Source of the DNA: CAZRXG01 sp964603985
GTDB taxonomy: Bacteria > Chloroflexota > Anaerolineae > Aggregatilineales > UBA3940
Assembly: GCA_964603985.1 (NCBI GenBank)
Contig: CAZRXG010000007.1
Span: 62,001-126,000 of the forward strand
Reading direction: 5' to 3'
DNA length: 64,000 nucleotides
In this document: piece by piece, positions 24,467 to 33,814 of the stretch
Layout: each line of letters begins with the position of its first letter
Position numbering within the stretch: the stretch's first letter is position 1
Notes under the pieces: model-generated
What the model saw: the letters and a program-made list of their open reading frames with translations, nothing else
Told to the model about the DNA's origin: nothing
The model's database searches: none
Program-made: the position numbers and the translations under genes

Positions 24467-26755
24467 ATGGACGATCCAGCCCAAGCCCGTCGTATTTCAT
24501 TGATCGCGCTGGCCGCGTATGCGGCGTTGGCGGCGATCATCGGTGCCGTGCTGTTCGAGTTCCGGCTCGACGACGCGTTTATCTCGTACCGCTACGCGCG
24601 CAACATCGCGCAGGGGGCGGGGTTTGTCTACAACCCCGGCGGGCCACCCGTCCTGAGCGTGACCAACCCGCTGTACGTGCTGCTGCTGTCGCTGATCTGC
24701 CTCGTCACGCCGCACCTGGAGATCGTGGGCAACGTGCTGAGCATCGCCGCCATCGGTGCGGGGGCGTGGCTGATCGCCGACCTGGCGCAGACCGGCGCAC
24801 CTCGGCGCACTACCGGCTGGGTCGCCGGGCTGGTCTACGTGAGCTTCCCGCTGCTGTGGCTGGCGATGGGTCTGGAGACGGCGCTCCAACTGGCGCTGGG
24901 CCTGCTGGGGGTGTGGCTGTACGTGCGCGGACGTGAGCCGCTGGCCGCGCTTGCGCTGGGCCTGGCGACGCTGGTGCGCCCCGACATGGTCATCCTGAGC
25001 GGGGTGATCGTGCTGGGCTCGATCATCCAGAACCGCCGGTTCCCGACCAGGCCCGCGCTGATTTACTGCGCCGTCCTGCTGGCCTGGGCGGCCTGGGCCA
25101 CGCCGTATTTCGGCTCGCCGCTGCCCGCCACGCTCGGCGCGAAGAGCGCCCAGGCTGCGCTGGGCATCACTGGCATCGCCATCGGCACGACCTTCATCGG
25201 CGGGCTGGGGCGGCTGGGCGCGGCGCTCTTCCGGCAGTCGTGGCTGTGGGCGGCGGTCGGCGCGCTGGCGATGGTCGGCTTCACCACGCTGCGCCGCCAC
25301 CGTTGGGCGATCCTGCTGGTCGCCTGGGGCGCGCTGCACCTGTTGGGCTACGTCATCCTGGGGACCGTGCCCTACCGCTGGTACTACGCGCCGCTGGTCC
25401 CGGCGCTGGCGGCACTGTTCGGGCTGGGCGCCGGGCGGCTGGCGACGCTCGTCACCGCCCGGTGGCGCGTGGCTGCAATGGCCGGGGCCGCGCTGCTGGC
25501 CGGGCTGGCCGCCGGACGGTCGCTGTACCTGATCGACCAGACGCCCCGCCACGATGTCTCCTTCCTCGACGGGCGCGGGATCGAGATGCTGCCCACGGTT
25601 GACTGGGACATCTACCGCGAGACGGGCACCTGGCTGCGCGAAAACACCCCGCCGGAGGCGACGGTCGGCGTGGCCGAGGTGGGCCAGTTGGGATACTATG
25701 CCGAGCGCCCGATGGTCGGCTACCTGGGGCTGATCCAGCCGGAGATCGCCGACGCGCTGAGCCGCCGCGACGTGTACTGGTGGCTGCCGCACACCACCCC
25801 CGATTACCTCGTCTTGAGCGAGACGACGGGCCGGGCATTGTACGGCTACAGTCTGGAAGGCGACCGATGGTTTGACCGCACCTACGCCGAGGTCACCCAC
25901 TTCGACGATCCCCGCTACACGCGCAGCCCGATGGTGATCTACCGGCGCGTCGCAGACCCGCGCCCGGTGCAGCCGGTCGCCATCGAGCGGCGGGTGTTTG
26001 GTAACGGGATGGCCCTCGAAGGGCTGGCGGTGGATTTCCCACTGCGACCGCTGCCGCCTGGAAGCGCTGTCCGTGCCAGGCTGGAGTGGACGCTCGACCA
26101 ACCTGTCTCGACGCCGCAGCACGTCGTGATGCGCCTCACCCGCCACGACTGGGCGTTGGCCGGTCAGGTCGACCGCCGGTTTGACCTCTCGACGTGGCCC
26201 CTCGGCGAGCGCGCCTCGACCTACCTGACGTTTGAACTGGCCTCCGAGCTTAAGCCGGGCGCGTACCGTGTCGAGGTCGGCGTGGGGCCGGAGCCGGATC
26301 AGATCGAGTGGCATCAGGTCGCGCTGGCTAAAGTCCCGCTGCCCGAAGAGACGGTCGAGATCGACGCGTTCTCCGGCCAGCGCGAGGTATTGGGCGTCAT
26401 CGCCCTGAATGGCTACCAGCTCGATCAATCGCCGGACGGGCTGACGCTGCGTCTGGCGTGGGAGGCGGTCAGTGCGCCGGAGGCTGATTACGTCGTGTTT
26501 GTGCACGTGCGCGACCCACAGGATAATATCGTGGCGCAGATCGACATCAGGCCACGCGGGAGCCTGTATCCTACGTTGGTCTGGGATGCCGGTGAGGGGG
26601 TGATCGGGACCTACACGCTCGACATCAGTGATCTGTCGCCCGGCACCTACGACGTTGTCGTCGGGCTGTACGTGCGCGGCGGCGCGCGGCTGACGACGCC
26701 CGACGGGCGCGATTCGATCCTGCTGGAGCAGATCACGGTCGAGGGCGCACCGTAG
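24467..26755 (+). CDS. Polytopic glycosyltransferase-like protein with extracytoplasmic C-terminal domain
   Basis: The 762-residue protein has about ten helices and an N-terminal loop with Asp35-Asp36 (RLDDAFISYRYARNIAQGAG), the catalytic-loop pattern of GT-C enzymes such as arabinofuranosyl- and mannosyltransferases that use polyprenyl-phosphate sugars. A soluble domain follows from about residue 400, with a final beta-sandwich containing DYVVFVHVRDPQDNIVAQID, like the protein at the left edge of the window. ATG 24467 is preferred; a GTG at 24434 is an alternative. It probably glycosylates an envelope lipid or protein. Confidence 0.85.
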   Translation: MDDPAQARRISLIALAAYAALAAIIGAVLFEFRLDDAFISYRYARNIAQGAGFVYNPGGPPVLSVTNPLYVLLLSLICLVTPHLEIVGNVLSIAAIGAGAWLIADLAQTGAPRRTTGWVAGLVYVSFPLLWLAMGLETALQLALGLLGVWLYVRGREPLAALALGLATLVRPDMVILSGVIVLGSIIQNRRFPTRPALIYCAVLLAWAAWATPYFGSPLPATLGAKSAQAALGITGIAIGTTFIGGLGRLGAALFRQSWLWAAVGALAMVGFTTLRRHRWAILLVAWGALHLLGYVILGTVPYRWYYAPLVPALAALFGLGAGRLATLVTARWRVAAMAGAALLAGLAAGRSLYLIDQTPRHDVSFLDGRGIEMLPTVDWDIYRETGTWLRENTPPEATVGVAEVGQLGYYAERPMVGYLGLIQPEIADALSRRDVYWWLPHTTPDYLVLSETTGRALYGYSLEGDRWFDRTYAEVTHFDDPRYTRSPMVIYRRVADPRPVQPVAIERRVFGNGMALEGLAVDFPLRPLPPGSAVRARLEWTLDQPVSTPQHVVMRLTRHDWALAGQVDRRFDLSTWPLGERASTYLTFELASELKPGAYRVEVGVGPEPDQIEWHQVALAKVPLPEETVEIDAFSGQREVLGVIALNGYQLDQSPDGLTLRLAWEAVSAPEADYVVFVHVRDPQDNIVAQIDIRPRGSLYPTLVWDAGEGVIGTYTLDISDLSPGTYDVVVGLYVRGGARLTTPDGRDSILLEQITVEGAP

Positions 26756-26813
26756 GGACGCGTGCCGCTTTCACCTGTTTGCCTGACATCGGGAGCGAAA
26801 GGGTTTCACGTTC

Positions 26814-28094
26814 ATGTTCATCGGACAGCAACCGAAAAAAGACATCCTCGACGACTACGCCCGCTACCTGAACCCCGGACGGGTGACCGTTTTCAAGAAG
26901 CTGGGCCTGGACTTCGTGCCCGGCAAACGCGAGGGCGTGTGGATCTGGGACGTAGGTGGCAAAACGAAGCTGCTCAACTGCCGCTGTTCGGGCGGCGTGT
27001 TCAACCTCGGACACCGCCCGCCGCGCATCGTCGAGGCGCTCAAGGCCGCGCTCGACGAGCTTGACGTCAGCGACCACATGCTGCTGAGCGAGCAGCGCGC
27101 CCGGTTGGGCAAGCGCCTGGCCGGGCTGACGCCGGGCGACATCCAGTACACGACGCTCTCGCCCGGCGGCGCGGAGGCCATCGAGGTGGGCATCAAGCTG
27201 GCGCGCGGCTACACCCGGCGCGACGGCGTGATCTCGGTCCGCAGAGGCTATCACGGGCACACCGGCTTCGCGCTGGCGACCGGGGATGACTCCTTCCGCG
27301 ACAAGTTCGGCTCGATGCCGCCCGGCTTCAGTAAGGTGCCCTTCGGTGATGCCGACGCGCTGGCCGGGGCAATCGGCGAGGGGACGGCAGCCGTCATCGT
27401 CGAGACGCTCCCCGCCACCGCCGGGATTCTGATCCCGCCCGACGACTACTTCCCCGCCGTGCGCGCGCTGTGCGACCAGTGCGGCGCGCAGTTGATCATC
27501 GACGAGGTGCAGACCGGCCTGGGCCGCACCGGGCGCATGTGGGCCATCGAGGAGTGGGGCGTCGTGCCCGACATCCTGGTCACGGGCAAGGGGCTGAGCG
27601 GCGCGCTGTACCCCATGTCGGCCACCTGCCACCGTCCACACCTGGACGCCTTCTTCCAGGAGAACCCCTTCATCCACCTGGCCAGCTTCGGCGGCGCGGA
27701 GCCGGGCTGTGTCGTCGCGCTGGCGATGCTGGACGAGATCACGCAGCCGGGCTTTATGGAGCACGTCACGGCGATGGGCGAGCGCTTCGAGGCGGGCTTC
27801 GCCGACCTCAAGGCGCGCCACGAGATCGTCGCGGGCTGGCGGCGGCGCGGGCTGTTCATCGGCTTCGAGATGAGCGAGGCGCGCCTCGGCCCGGCCATGA
27901 CGGTGGCGCTGGCAGCCAACGGCGTGCTGGCGGTCTTCGCCAACCACCACCCGGCCACCATCCAGATCATCCCGCCGCTGATCATCCAGCCGGAGGAGGT
28001 CGACTTCGTCCTGGAGGCGATGGACAGGGCGCTGGCTTTCCTGGCGGCCCACCCGGAGATCGCGGCGCTCGCCGAGGGTGTTGGGGTAGTTTAG
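26814..28094 (+). CDS. Class III (PLP-dependent) aminotransferase
   Basis: The 426-residue enzyme has the class III pattern: SPGGAEAIEVGIKLARGYT (PLP phosphate region), YHGHTGFAL, LIIDEVQTGLGRTGRMWA, and the Schiff-base lysine Lys259 in LVTGKGLSG. It should move an amino group from a donor to an aldehyde or keto acid using PLP; relatives include acetylornithine, 4-aminobutyrate and 2,2-dialkylglycine enzymes, and the sequence does not settle which. AAAGGG precedes the ATG. A PEP-utilising enzyme follows 101 bases later in the same direction. Confidence 0.92.
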   Translation: MFIGQQPKKDILDDYARYLNPGRVTVFKKLGLDFVPGKREGVWIWDVGGKTKLLNCRCSGGVFNLGHRPPRIVEALKAALDELDVSDHMLLSEQRARLGKRLAGLTPGDIQYTTLSPGGAEAIEVGIKLARGYTRRDGVISVRRGYHGHTGFALATGDDSFRDKFGSMPPGFSKVPFGDADALAGAIGEGTAAVIVETLPATAGILIPPDDYFPAVRALCDQCGAQLIIDEVQTGLGRTGRMWAIEEWGVVPDILVTGKGLSGALYPMSATCHRPHLDAFFQENPFIHLASFGGAEPGCVVALAMLDEITQPGFMEHVTAMGERFEAGFADLKARHEIVAGWRRRGLFIGFEMSEARLGPAMTVALAANGVLAVFANHHPATIQIIPPLIIQPEEVDFVLEAMDRALAFLAAHPEIAALAEGVGVV

Positions 28095-28195
28095 ACCCGG
28101 CGGGGGCGCATCTTTGCCGGGGTCGCATTGTTTTAACACGTGACGAGAGTCATACCCCTGATTGACTTAAACCTGACACCCGACAGGTGGGCTGT

Positions 28196-30838
28196 ATGAG
28201 TGATATTCCTTACGTACTTCCCCTTGACGCGGTCACACAGGACCAGACGGCGGTTGTCGGCGGCAAGGGGTTTCGCCTCGCCGAGCTGGCGCGGGCGGGG
28301 CTGCCGGTGCTGCCCGGTTTCTGCATCACGACGGTGGCTTACCGTGCCTTCATCGAGGCGGGCGACCTGCTCTCCCTGCTGGAGGATGGGGACGCGGCTG
28401 CGCTGCGCGAGCGCATTACCTGCGCCGCGATCCCGGCCCCGATTGCGGAGGCGATCACGTCGGCCTACGCCGGGCTGGATGGCGCGGTCGCGGTGCGCTC
28501 CTCGGCGACGGGCGAGGACTCGCAGGAAGCGTCCTTCGCCGGGCAGTACGCGACCTTCCTGAACGTCACCGGCAGCGACGCGGTGCTCGACCACGTGCGC
28601 GCCTGCTGGGCCTCGCTGTGGGGCGAGCAGGCGCTCGCCTACATGCGCGGGCAGGGCATCGACCCGCGCGGCGTGGCGATGGGCGTCGTCGTGCAGCGCC
28701 TGGGCGACGCGCACGCGTCGGGCGTGATCTTCACCCTCAACCCGCTGACCGGGAACGAAGAGGAAATGACGATTGAGGCGGCCTGGGGGCTGGGCGAGGC
28801 GGTCGTCTCCGGGCGCGTGACGCCTGATCGCTACCGGGTCAGCTTCATCGACGGTGAGGTCGTTTCGCGCGAGGTTGCCAACCAGTCGGTGGTGCTGGTA
28901 GCCGACCGGGCGGGCGGCGTGCGCGAGGAATCGCTGCCTCACGAGCGGCGCGATACGCCGGTGCTCACCGACGAACAGCTTCTGGAGCTGGCCCACCTCG
29001 GCGACGAGGTGCAGATCCTGTACGGGCACCCGCAGGACATCGAGTGGGCGCACATCGACGGGCAGTTTGTGCTGCTCCAGGCCCGCCCGCTGACATCCTT
29101 CGCCTTTGACCCGGCGCTCGGCCAGTGGACCTCGGCCAACTACCGCGAGGTGCTGCCCGGCTTCGCCTGCCCGCTGACCATCTCACTGAGCATGGATCGG
29201 GGCTTCCAGAACACGATCACCAATTTCCTCAAGACGATCAAGATGGGCATCATCCCGCCCGAAACGCCGATGGCGCACACCTTCTTCGGGCGGATCTACT
29301 GGAACGTGGGCGTGGTCAAGCGGTTCAATGCCCTCGTCCCCGGTTTTAAGGAGCGTCACTTTGACAAGACGGTGGGCGTCGAGCCGACCTACGAAGGCGA
29401 CGGCCTGAGCACCCCCTGGACGCCGCGCACCATCATCCGCGCGCTGCCGATCCTGTTCGCGCTCAACGACCAGTACGAAAACGCCTGGAAAGAGGCCGAG
29501 GTGTACCGCGACACCTACTACGCCGAGACCGAGCCGCGATTGCAGGCGCTCGACCTGGAGGCACTCTCCGACGCGGAGCTGGCGGATCAATGCCGCGAGA
29601 TGGTTGATCTGCACCTGGAGGACAACCTCAAGACGGTGACGATTGCATTCATCTGTGAGCAGGCCCAGGAGGAGTTTGAGCCGGTCATCCACCGGCTGAA
29701 CAAGCGCCTGCCGCCGGAGGATCGCATTGCGCAGGGCGACCTGATCACCGGCCTGCAAAACGTCGCCACTGCGCAACCGGCGCTTGCCTTGCAGCGGCTG
29801 GCGCAGCAGGCACTCGAAGTGCCGGACGTGCGGCGGGCCATCGTCGAGGGGAAGCCGGGCGGCATCCCGGAGCGGCTGTCGGCCAGCGCGGCGGGGCGCG
29901 CCTTCTGGGAGCAGCTCCAGGCGATCATCGAGCGCTTCCACTACATGGCCGTCATCGACGAGGACCTGATCTACCCCCGCTGGGATGAAGACCCGACCGA
30001 CGCGCTGGTCAGCCTGCAAAGCTACGTCCGCGTCGGCGAGCAGCTTGACCCGGAGGGGCAGCGCGTGGTGCAGCGACGCAAGCGCGAGGAGGCCGCGCGG
30101 CGCGCCAATGCCGCACTCAAACGCGGCTGGCGGCGGTTGTGGTTCTTCGAGCGCAGAGGGTTTTTCAACAAGCTGCACATCGTTCAGCAGTACGTCTGGT
30201 GGCGCGAGGAGACGCGCGTGGTGGCGTCGCACGTCTTCTACCACTGCCGCCGCGTTTTCCTGGAGCAGGGGCGGCGCTGGGCCGGGGCGGGTATCCTCGA
30301 CGCGGCGGACGACATCTTTTACCTGCGCTGGCCCGCCATCAGCGCCGTGCTGGACGGCACGGCCCCGCCGGAGAGCCTGCGCGAGCGGGTCGCGGCCTAC
30401 CAGCGGCTCAAGCAGCGCTTCCGCAACTTCGAGCCGCCGAACGTGATCGGGCTGGGGAGCAGCACCCGCCGGGTGAGGAAGAAGCCCGGCCAAAAAGTGT
30501 ACCGGGGCGTGCCGTGCAGCAGCGGTCGGGTCGAGGGGCGGGCACGCGTTGCCAGGACGCTGGAGGAAGCGCGCGCGCTGGAGCCGGGCGAGATCCTGGT
30601 GGCACGCTACACCAACCCCGGCTGGATGCCGCTCTTCGCCGTTGCAGGCGGGATCGTGATCGAGGAGGGCGGGCTGCTCTCACATGGGGCGGTCGTCGCC
30701 CGCGAGTACGGCATCCCGGCGGTGTTGAGCATCGAGGGGGCCACGCGGCTCTTTGAGACCGGCCAGCGCCTGCGCATCGATGGGGGAGAGGGAACGGTTG
30801 AGGCGGTCACTGCGCCACGGGGAAACCGGCTGATCTGA
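28196..30838 (+). CDS. PEP synthase / rifampin phosphotransferase-like enzyme
   Basis: The 880-residue protein has an N-terminal ATP-grasp PEP/pyruvate-binding domain (about 1-310: GGKGFRLAELARAGLPVLPG, VRSSATGEDSQEASFAGQY, QARPLTSF). A long middle domain begins NYREVLPGFACPLTISL, followed by a swivelling phosphohistidine domain with His830 in GGLLSHGAVVAREYGIPAV. This ATP-grasp/middle/His order is that of rifampin phosphotransferases and related orphan enzymes; true PEP synthase carries a C-terminal TIM barrel instead, which is absent. It likely transfers phosphate from ATP via His830 to an unknown acceptor. ATG 28196 follows AGGTGG. Confidence 0.88.
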   Translation: MSDIPYVLPLDAVTQDQTAVVGGKGFRLAELARAGLPVLPGFCITTVAYRAFIEAGDLLSLLEDGDAAALRERITCAAIPAPIAEAITSAYAGLDGAVAVRSSATGEDSQEASFAGQYATFLNVTGSDAVLDHVRACWASLWGEQALAYMRGQGIDPRGVAMGVVVQRLGDAHASGVIFTLNPLTGNEEEMTIEAAWGLGEAVVSGRVTPDRYRVSFIDGEVVSREVANQSVVLVADRAGGVREESLPHERRDTPVLTDEQLLELAHLGDEVQILYGHPQDIEWAHIDGQFVLLQARPLTSFAFDPALGQWTSANYREVLPGFACPLTISLSMDRGFQNTITNFLKTIKMGIIPPETPMAHTFFGRIYWNVGVVKRFNALVPGFKERHFDKTVGVEPTYEGDGLSTPWTPRTIIRALPILFALNDQYENAWKEAEVYRDTYYAETEPRLQALDLEALSDAELADQCREMVDLHLEDNLKTVTIAFICEQAQEEFEPVIHRLNKRLPPEDRIAQGDLITGLQNVATAQPALALQRLAQQALEVPDVRRAIVEGKPGGIPERLSASAAGRAFWEQLQAIIERFHYMAVIDEDLIYPRWDEDPTDALVSLQSYVRVGEQLDPEGQRVVQRRKREEAARRANAALKRGWRRLWFFERRGFFNKLHIVQQYVWWREETRVVASHVFYHCRRVFLEQGRRWAGAGILDAADDIFYLRWPAISAVLDGTAPPESLRERVAAYQRLKQRFRNFEPPNVIGLGSSTRRVRKKPGQKVYRGVPCSSGRVEGRARVARTLEEARALEPGEILVARYTNPGWMPLFAVAGGIVIEEGGLLSHGAVVAREYGIPAVLSIEGATRLFETGQRLRIDGGEGTVEAVTAPRGNRLI

Positions 30839-30881
30839 GTGTCAGGAGCCATATACTAGCCCCCAGACTTGAACGCACCGA

Positions 30882-30900
30882 GTGCGCGCGCACCGCGCAC
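30882..30900 (+). terminator. Hairpin downstream of the PEP-utilising enzyme
   Basis: GTGCGCG/CGCGCAC is a perfect 7-bp GC stem with a 5-base loop, 43 bases after the stop. The trailing sequence is pyrimidine-rich but has no clean T-run. Confidence 0.4.
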
Positions 30901-30911
30901 TGTTCCCCCCT

Positions 30912-30939
30912 TTGAAAAATCTCAATCCGTTCATATAAT
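30912..30939 (+). promoter_or_regulatory. Sigma70-type promoter with long leader
   Basis: TTGAAA (30912-30917) and TATAAT (30934-30939) are separated by 16 bases. The next gene starts at 31148, which implies a leader of about 200 bases. I see no known riboswitch or convincing small ORF in it. Confidence 0.6.
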
Positions 30940-31147
30940 GAAAGTAGTGGGAGAAGAACCCTCGATCTCACGCCCATCGACTCCCGCCTGGAAGCAGCAG
31001 GCCCTGGCCCTTCGTTACCGTCATCGCGCGTTCGATGGAGCGCCGTCTCCGGTCGTGACCATAATCTGGCTGTGCAGTGGCGCTGCTCGTTTCGGATAGG
31101 CTTTCGGTACAACTCACGTTTCACCTGGGTCGATTTGGGGGAGAGCC

Positions 31148-31528
31148 ATGTCAGAGTACCTGTTTGAGAGGGCGATCGTCGGCAAGTATCTCTCCGATAG
31201 ACGGCCTTTCTTTCTTCTCTTTTCCGCCGTTCTCCTGACGCTGCTGATCTGCCTGCTGGCCGGGGAGTCCCTGATGAATCGCTTCAGGGTTGATCACGTG
31301 TTCCTGCCAGACCGATTTCCCTGTTTTGCCGAAGTGGTGGCCGTAGAGGGGCCTCGTGGAACCGTGCTGCTGTTCGACACGGCCATCAATCCCAGAATGG
31401 ATAATGGGTACCTCGCGACGGTCGGGGTGTCGGTTATAGAAAACTCTTCATTTGACAGCCCGGTGACCCGGTTTCGAATCGCTCGTGATGATGGTGGCAC
31501 TTCATTTGAATATGCCACCTATCCATAG
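31148..31528 (+). CDS. Single-helix membrane protein, unknown function
   Basis: The 126-residue protein has one strong helix (about 22-42, FFLLFSAVLLTLLICLLAG) after a short cytoplasmic tail, and an outside domain of about 80 residues. GGGGGAGA lies just before the ATG. No family is recognised. It has its own promoter candidate at 30912-30939 and is convergent with the gene at 31643. Confidence 0.65.
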   Translation: MSEYLFERAIVGKYLSDRRPFFLLFSAVLLTLLICLLAGESLMNRFRVDHVFLPDRFPCFAEVVAVEGPRGTVLLFDTAINPRMDNGYLATVGVSVIENSSFDSPVTRFRIARDDGGTSFEYATYP

Positions 31529-31642
31529 GGGCCTGTGAGTTCGCTTCGCCTGCGGGCATAAAGCGCCTTCATCCCTGCGGCCCGGCCAATCTTTGATCTG
31601 CACCACGATATAAGTTGGCTACCTCCCCGCTGAAGCCGTTGT

Positions 31643-32371
31643 TTAACGGCCCCGACGGCGGCGGCCTGACGAGGATGGCAGCCTCGTCTGGACGGCGGTG
31701 ATATGCCGCACAACCCGGAAGATTGTATAGGCCCACCCGATCCCCATCACCCCCAATGCGACCTGAAAAACGTCCAACAGGCCGCCCAGAGGGCTGAAAA
31801 AGACAAGGTAAATGCAGGTGCCGAGCATCAACAGAAGGCCCAGTGACAGGCACCACCCGCTCCATATCAGGCACGGCCAGTGCGTCGCCTCTTCGTCTAC
31901 ACGGGCAAGACTTTCCTTCTGGAATGCCTTCCATATAGACTGCGAGTAGAGCGGCAGCAGAACGGGGGCCTGAATCAGCAGGGTGAAGAAGTCCGGGACT
32001 CCCGCTGGCGACTTGAGGCCGGGCCGTTCCCTTGTCTTGCCCAGAGCATCCAGATTTCTATACGAGCGATGAAGCCATATCACGCGTAGGATGACGATCC
32101 CCAGCATGATAGGCAGGCTCACCCACAGAAAGACGCTCGTGAAGCCGTATGCCCGCGTAATCCGTTCCGTGATTTCCCGGCCAAGTGTGCCCGCCCGACT
32201 GAAATCCCCGTCGACATACACGTGCAGAACATCCCGTTGAATGGATATGCCGGTCCCGATCCCCCTGCCAATCAGGTACAACATCGCCGTGACCAGGATC
32301 GCCACCAGGACTGTAATCCAGCGGGCCAGCGACGACGTGGGTCTGAACGCATACTGCGTGTCTTCTGTCAT
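31643..32371 (-). CDS. Four-helix membrane protein, possibly DUF4328-like
   Basis: The 242-residue protein has helices near 16-36, 80-100, 125-145 and 170-220, with a conserved-looking cytoplasmic motif WLHRSYRNLDALG after the second helix. That motif and the later tryptophan pair resemble DUF4328 proteins, though I am not certain. The C-terminus is a short arginine-rich tail. It follows the mannosyltransferase-like gene at 32387-33616 by 15 bases, so the two form an operon. Confidence 0.68.
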   Translation of the reverse strand: MTEDTQYAFRPTSSLARWITVLVAILVTAMLYLIGRGIGTGISIQRDVLHVYVDGDFSRAGTLGREITERITRAYGFTSVFLWVSLPIMLGIVILRVIWLHRSYRNLDALGKTRERPGLKSPAGVPDFFTLLIQAPVLLPLYSQSIWKAFQKESLARVDEEATHWPCLIWSGWCLSLGLLLMLGTCIYLVFFSPLGGLLDVFQVALGVMGIGWAYTIFRVVRHITAVQTRLPSSSGRRRRGR

Positions 32372-32386
32372 TTCGCTCCTCGCAAG

Positions 32387-33616
32387 TCAGCCCGCCCAGA
32401 AATTGGAGGCAAACAGCATCGCATGGAGGCCCATCAGCAGAGTGCTGGCAGTCGTCCACGCGCGGTCAAAGACCTGGCTGCGCCCCGCACGGCTCAATAC
32501 AATGAAGACTGAAGGGGCCACCATTACGTAGCGGAGCATCCCCTGGGCAGATTGGCTGGTCACCGCGATGACGATTGCCAGCAGGCCAAATAATGCAACG
32601 CCGGGGTAGCGACGCAGCGTGAGCAGGCAGGCAGCCACTCCAAAGATCATTGCTGCGAACTCAAGCAGATAGTAGGCCGCCGCCTGAGGGTTCGCGCCGG
32701 TGATCGTCGAGGCTGCGTCTGACCACACCCTGTACGAATCGTGCAGTGCGAATAAACGCCGTCCGAAGTAGAAGTGCTCGACGATGGTGAACTCGACGTA
32801 GAAAAAGCGCCGCCAGAGCCAATAAGCCGCCAGTGGGGTCAGGGCCAGCAGCGCCTTCCCCAGCAGCCGCCAGGGGAACGGCCTGAGTGAGAAGCTCCTC
32901 CAATCCATCTCTTGCAGCCAGGCGATGCCCAGGGGAATGATCAGGGCAATTCCCACTGCACGAGTCCAGACGGCGCAACCGGCCAGAGCTGTGCCCGGAA
33001 CCCACTTCCTGCGGCGGATCAACGCCATACTTCCGAAGGCAAGGCCGACAAATAAACCCTCCGTGTAGACCATTGCCAGAAAGAACCCGGCAGGATATAT
33101 GAGTAGGTAGAAGGCGGCGCGGATTCCGCCCTCGTCCCCCAGTTCCTCGCACGTCATGTCGTAAAGCGCCAGCATCGCGCCCAGTGTGCCAAGCAGGGAG
33201 ACGATCTCGCCGCCCAGGGTCGAGGCCGCAACCGGCGTCAATCCCAACAGCAGAATCGGCAGCCTCACTATGCGGATGACGTACGAGTAAAAGGGGAAAA
33301 AGGCATAGTTCCCGGAGATAGACCGTCTATCCGGCGATGTCAGCCCCCACACCGCCGGGTCCCGGTATCCCACCGTTGCGATTGAAAGATAGTACTCCGA
33401 ATCCCAGGCAACCTGGCGATTCATGAACGGCTCATTCAGGTAAATCTTGCCATCCTGACTGCCGGGGATCGTCTCAGCAGGTGTCCAGGTCAACGCATAG
33501 TCGGGCGGCTGAAGATCCAGGCGGGCATCTGCATACGCCTGGTAGCCGATCACGATGAAAGCCCAGGCCAGCCAGATAGCCGCAATCCGGTAAATCGGTT
33601 TGCGCGGTGCGTTCAC
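32387..33616 (-). CDS. PIG-V-like mannosyltransferase family membrane protein
   Basis: The protein has 409 residues from GTG 33616, a start supported by AGGAGGA. It has about nine helices. Motifs match bacterial PIG-V-type glycosyltransferases: WDSEYYLSIATVGY in the first outside loop with the catalytic-type Asp, NYAFFPFYSYVIRI, YPAGFFLAMVYTEGLFVGLA, and a late QSAQGMLRYVMVAPSVFIV. It probably moves mannose or another sugar from a polyprenyl phosphate donor to an outer-leaflet acceptor. It is co-transcribed with the small membrane protein downstream. Confidence 0.83.
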   Translation of the reverse strand: MNAPRKPIYRIAAIWLAWAFIVIGYQAYADARLDLQPPDYALTWTPAETIPGSQDGKIYLNEPFMNRQVAWDSEYYLSIATVGYRDPAVWGLTSPDRRSISGNYAFFPFYSYVIRIVRLPILLLGLTPVAASTLGGEIVSLLGTLGAMLALYDMTCEELGDEGGIRAAFYLLIYPAGFFLAMVYTEGLFVGLAFGSMALIRRRKWVPGTALAGCAVWTRAVGIALIIPLGIAWLQEMDWRSFSLRPFPWRLLGKALLALTPLAAYWLWRRFFYVEFTIVEHFYFGRRLFALHDSYRVWSDAASTITGANPQAAAYYLLEFAAMIFGVAACLLTLRRYPGVALFGLLAIVIAVTSQSAQGMLRYVMVAPSVFIVLSRAGRSQVFDRAWTTASTLLMGLHAMLFASNFWAG

Positions 33617-33779
33617 TGATATGCTTCCTCCTGACAGCTTGGCAAGATGAAGACTGTGTCGACGGGGGGCAGAGTGGCAGGCTCGACGTTGTGTATCGAG
33701 CACTGCGGTACAGTATATCATCCCCGCGATGGAATCCGGTAGCGGCAGGAGATGAAGCGAGTGTGCTCAAGTTTTCGGG

Positions 33780-33814
33780 GATCGAGGGAACAGATACGTC
33801 TTTGGGCGTCACCC
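33780..33814 (+). repeat. Imperfect direct repeat, left copy
   Basis: About 35 bases centred on ATACGTCTTTGGGCGTCACCC match a block at 37937-37970 in the same orientation, with roughly 28 identical positions. The two copies bracket the DUF4386/MDR/DUF6326 gene group. Confidence 0.5.

Noticed and set aside
24497..26506. 669-codon frame antisense to the glycosyltransferase
   Set aside because: Rich in Arg/Gln/Pro without any domain, typical of a shadow of a hydrophobic high-GC gene.
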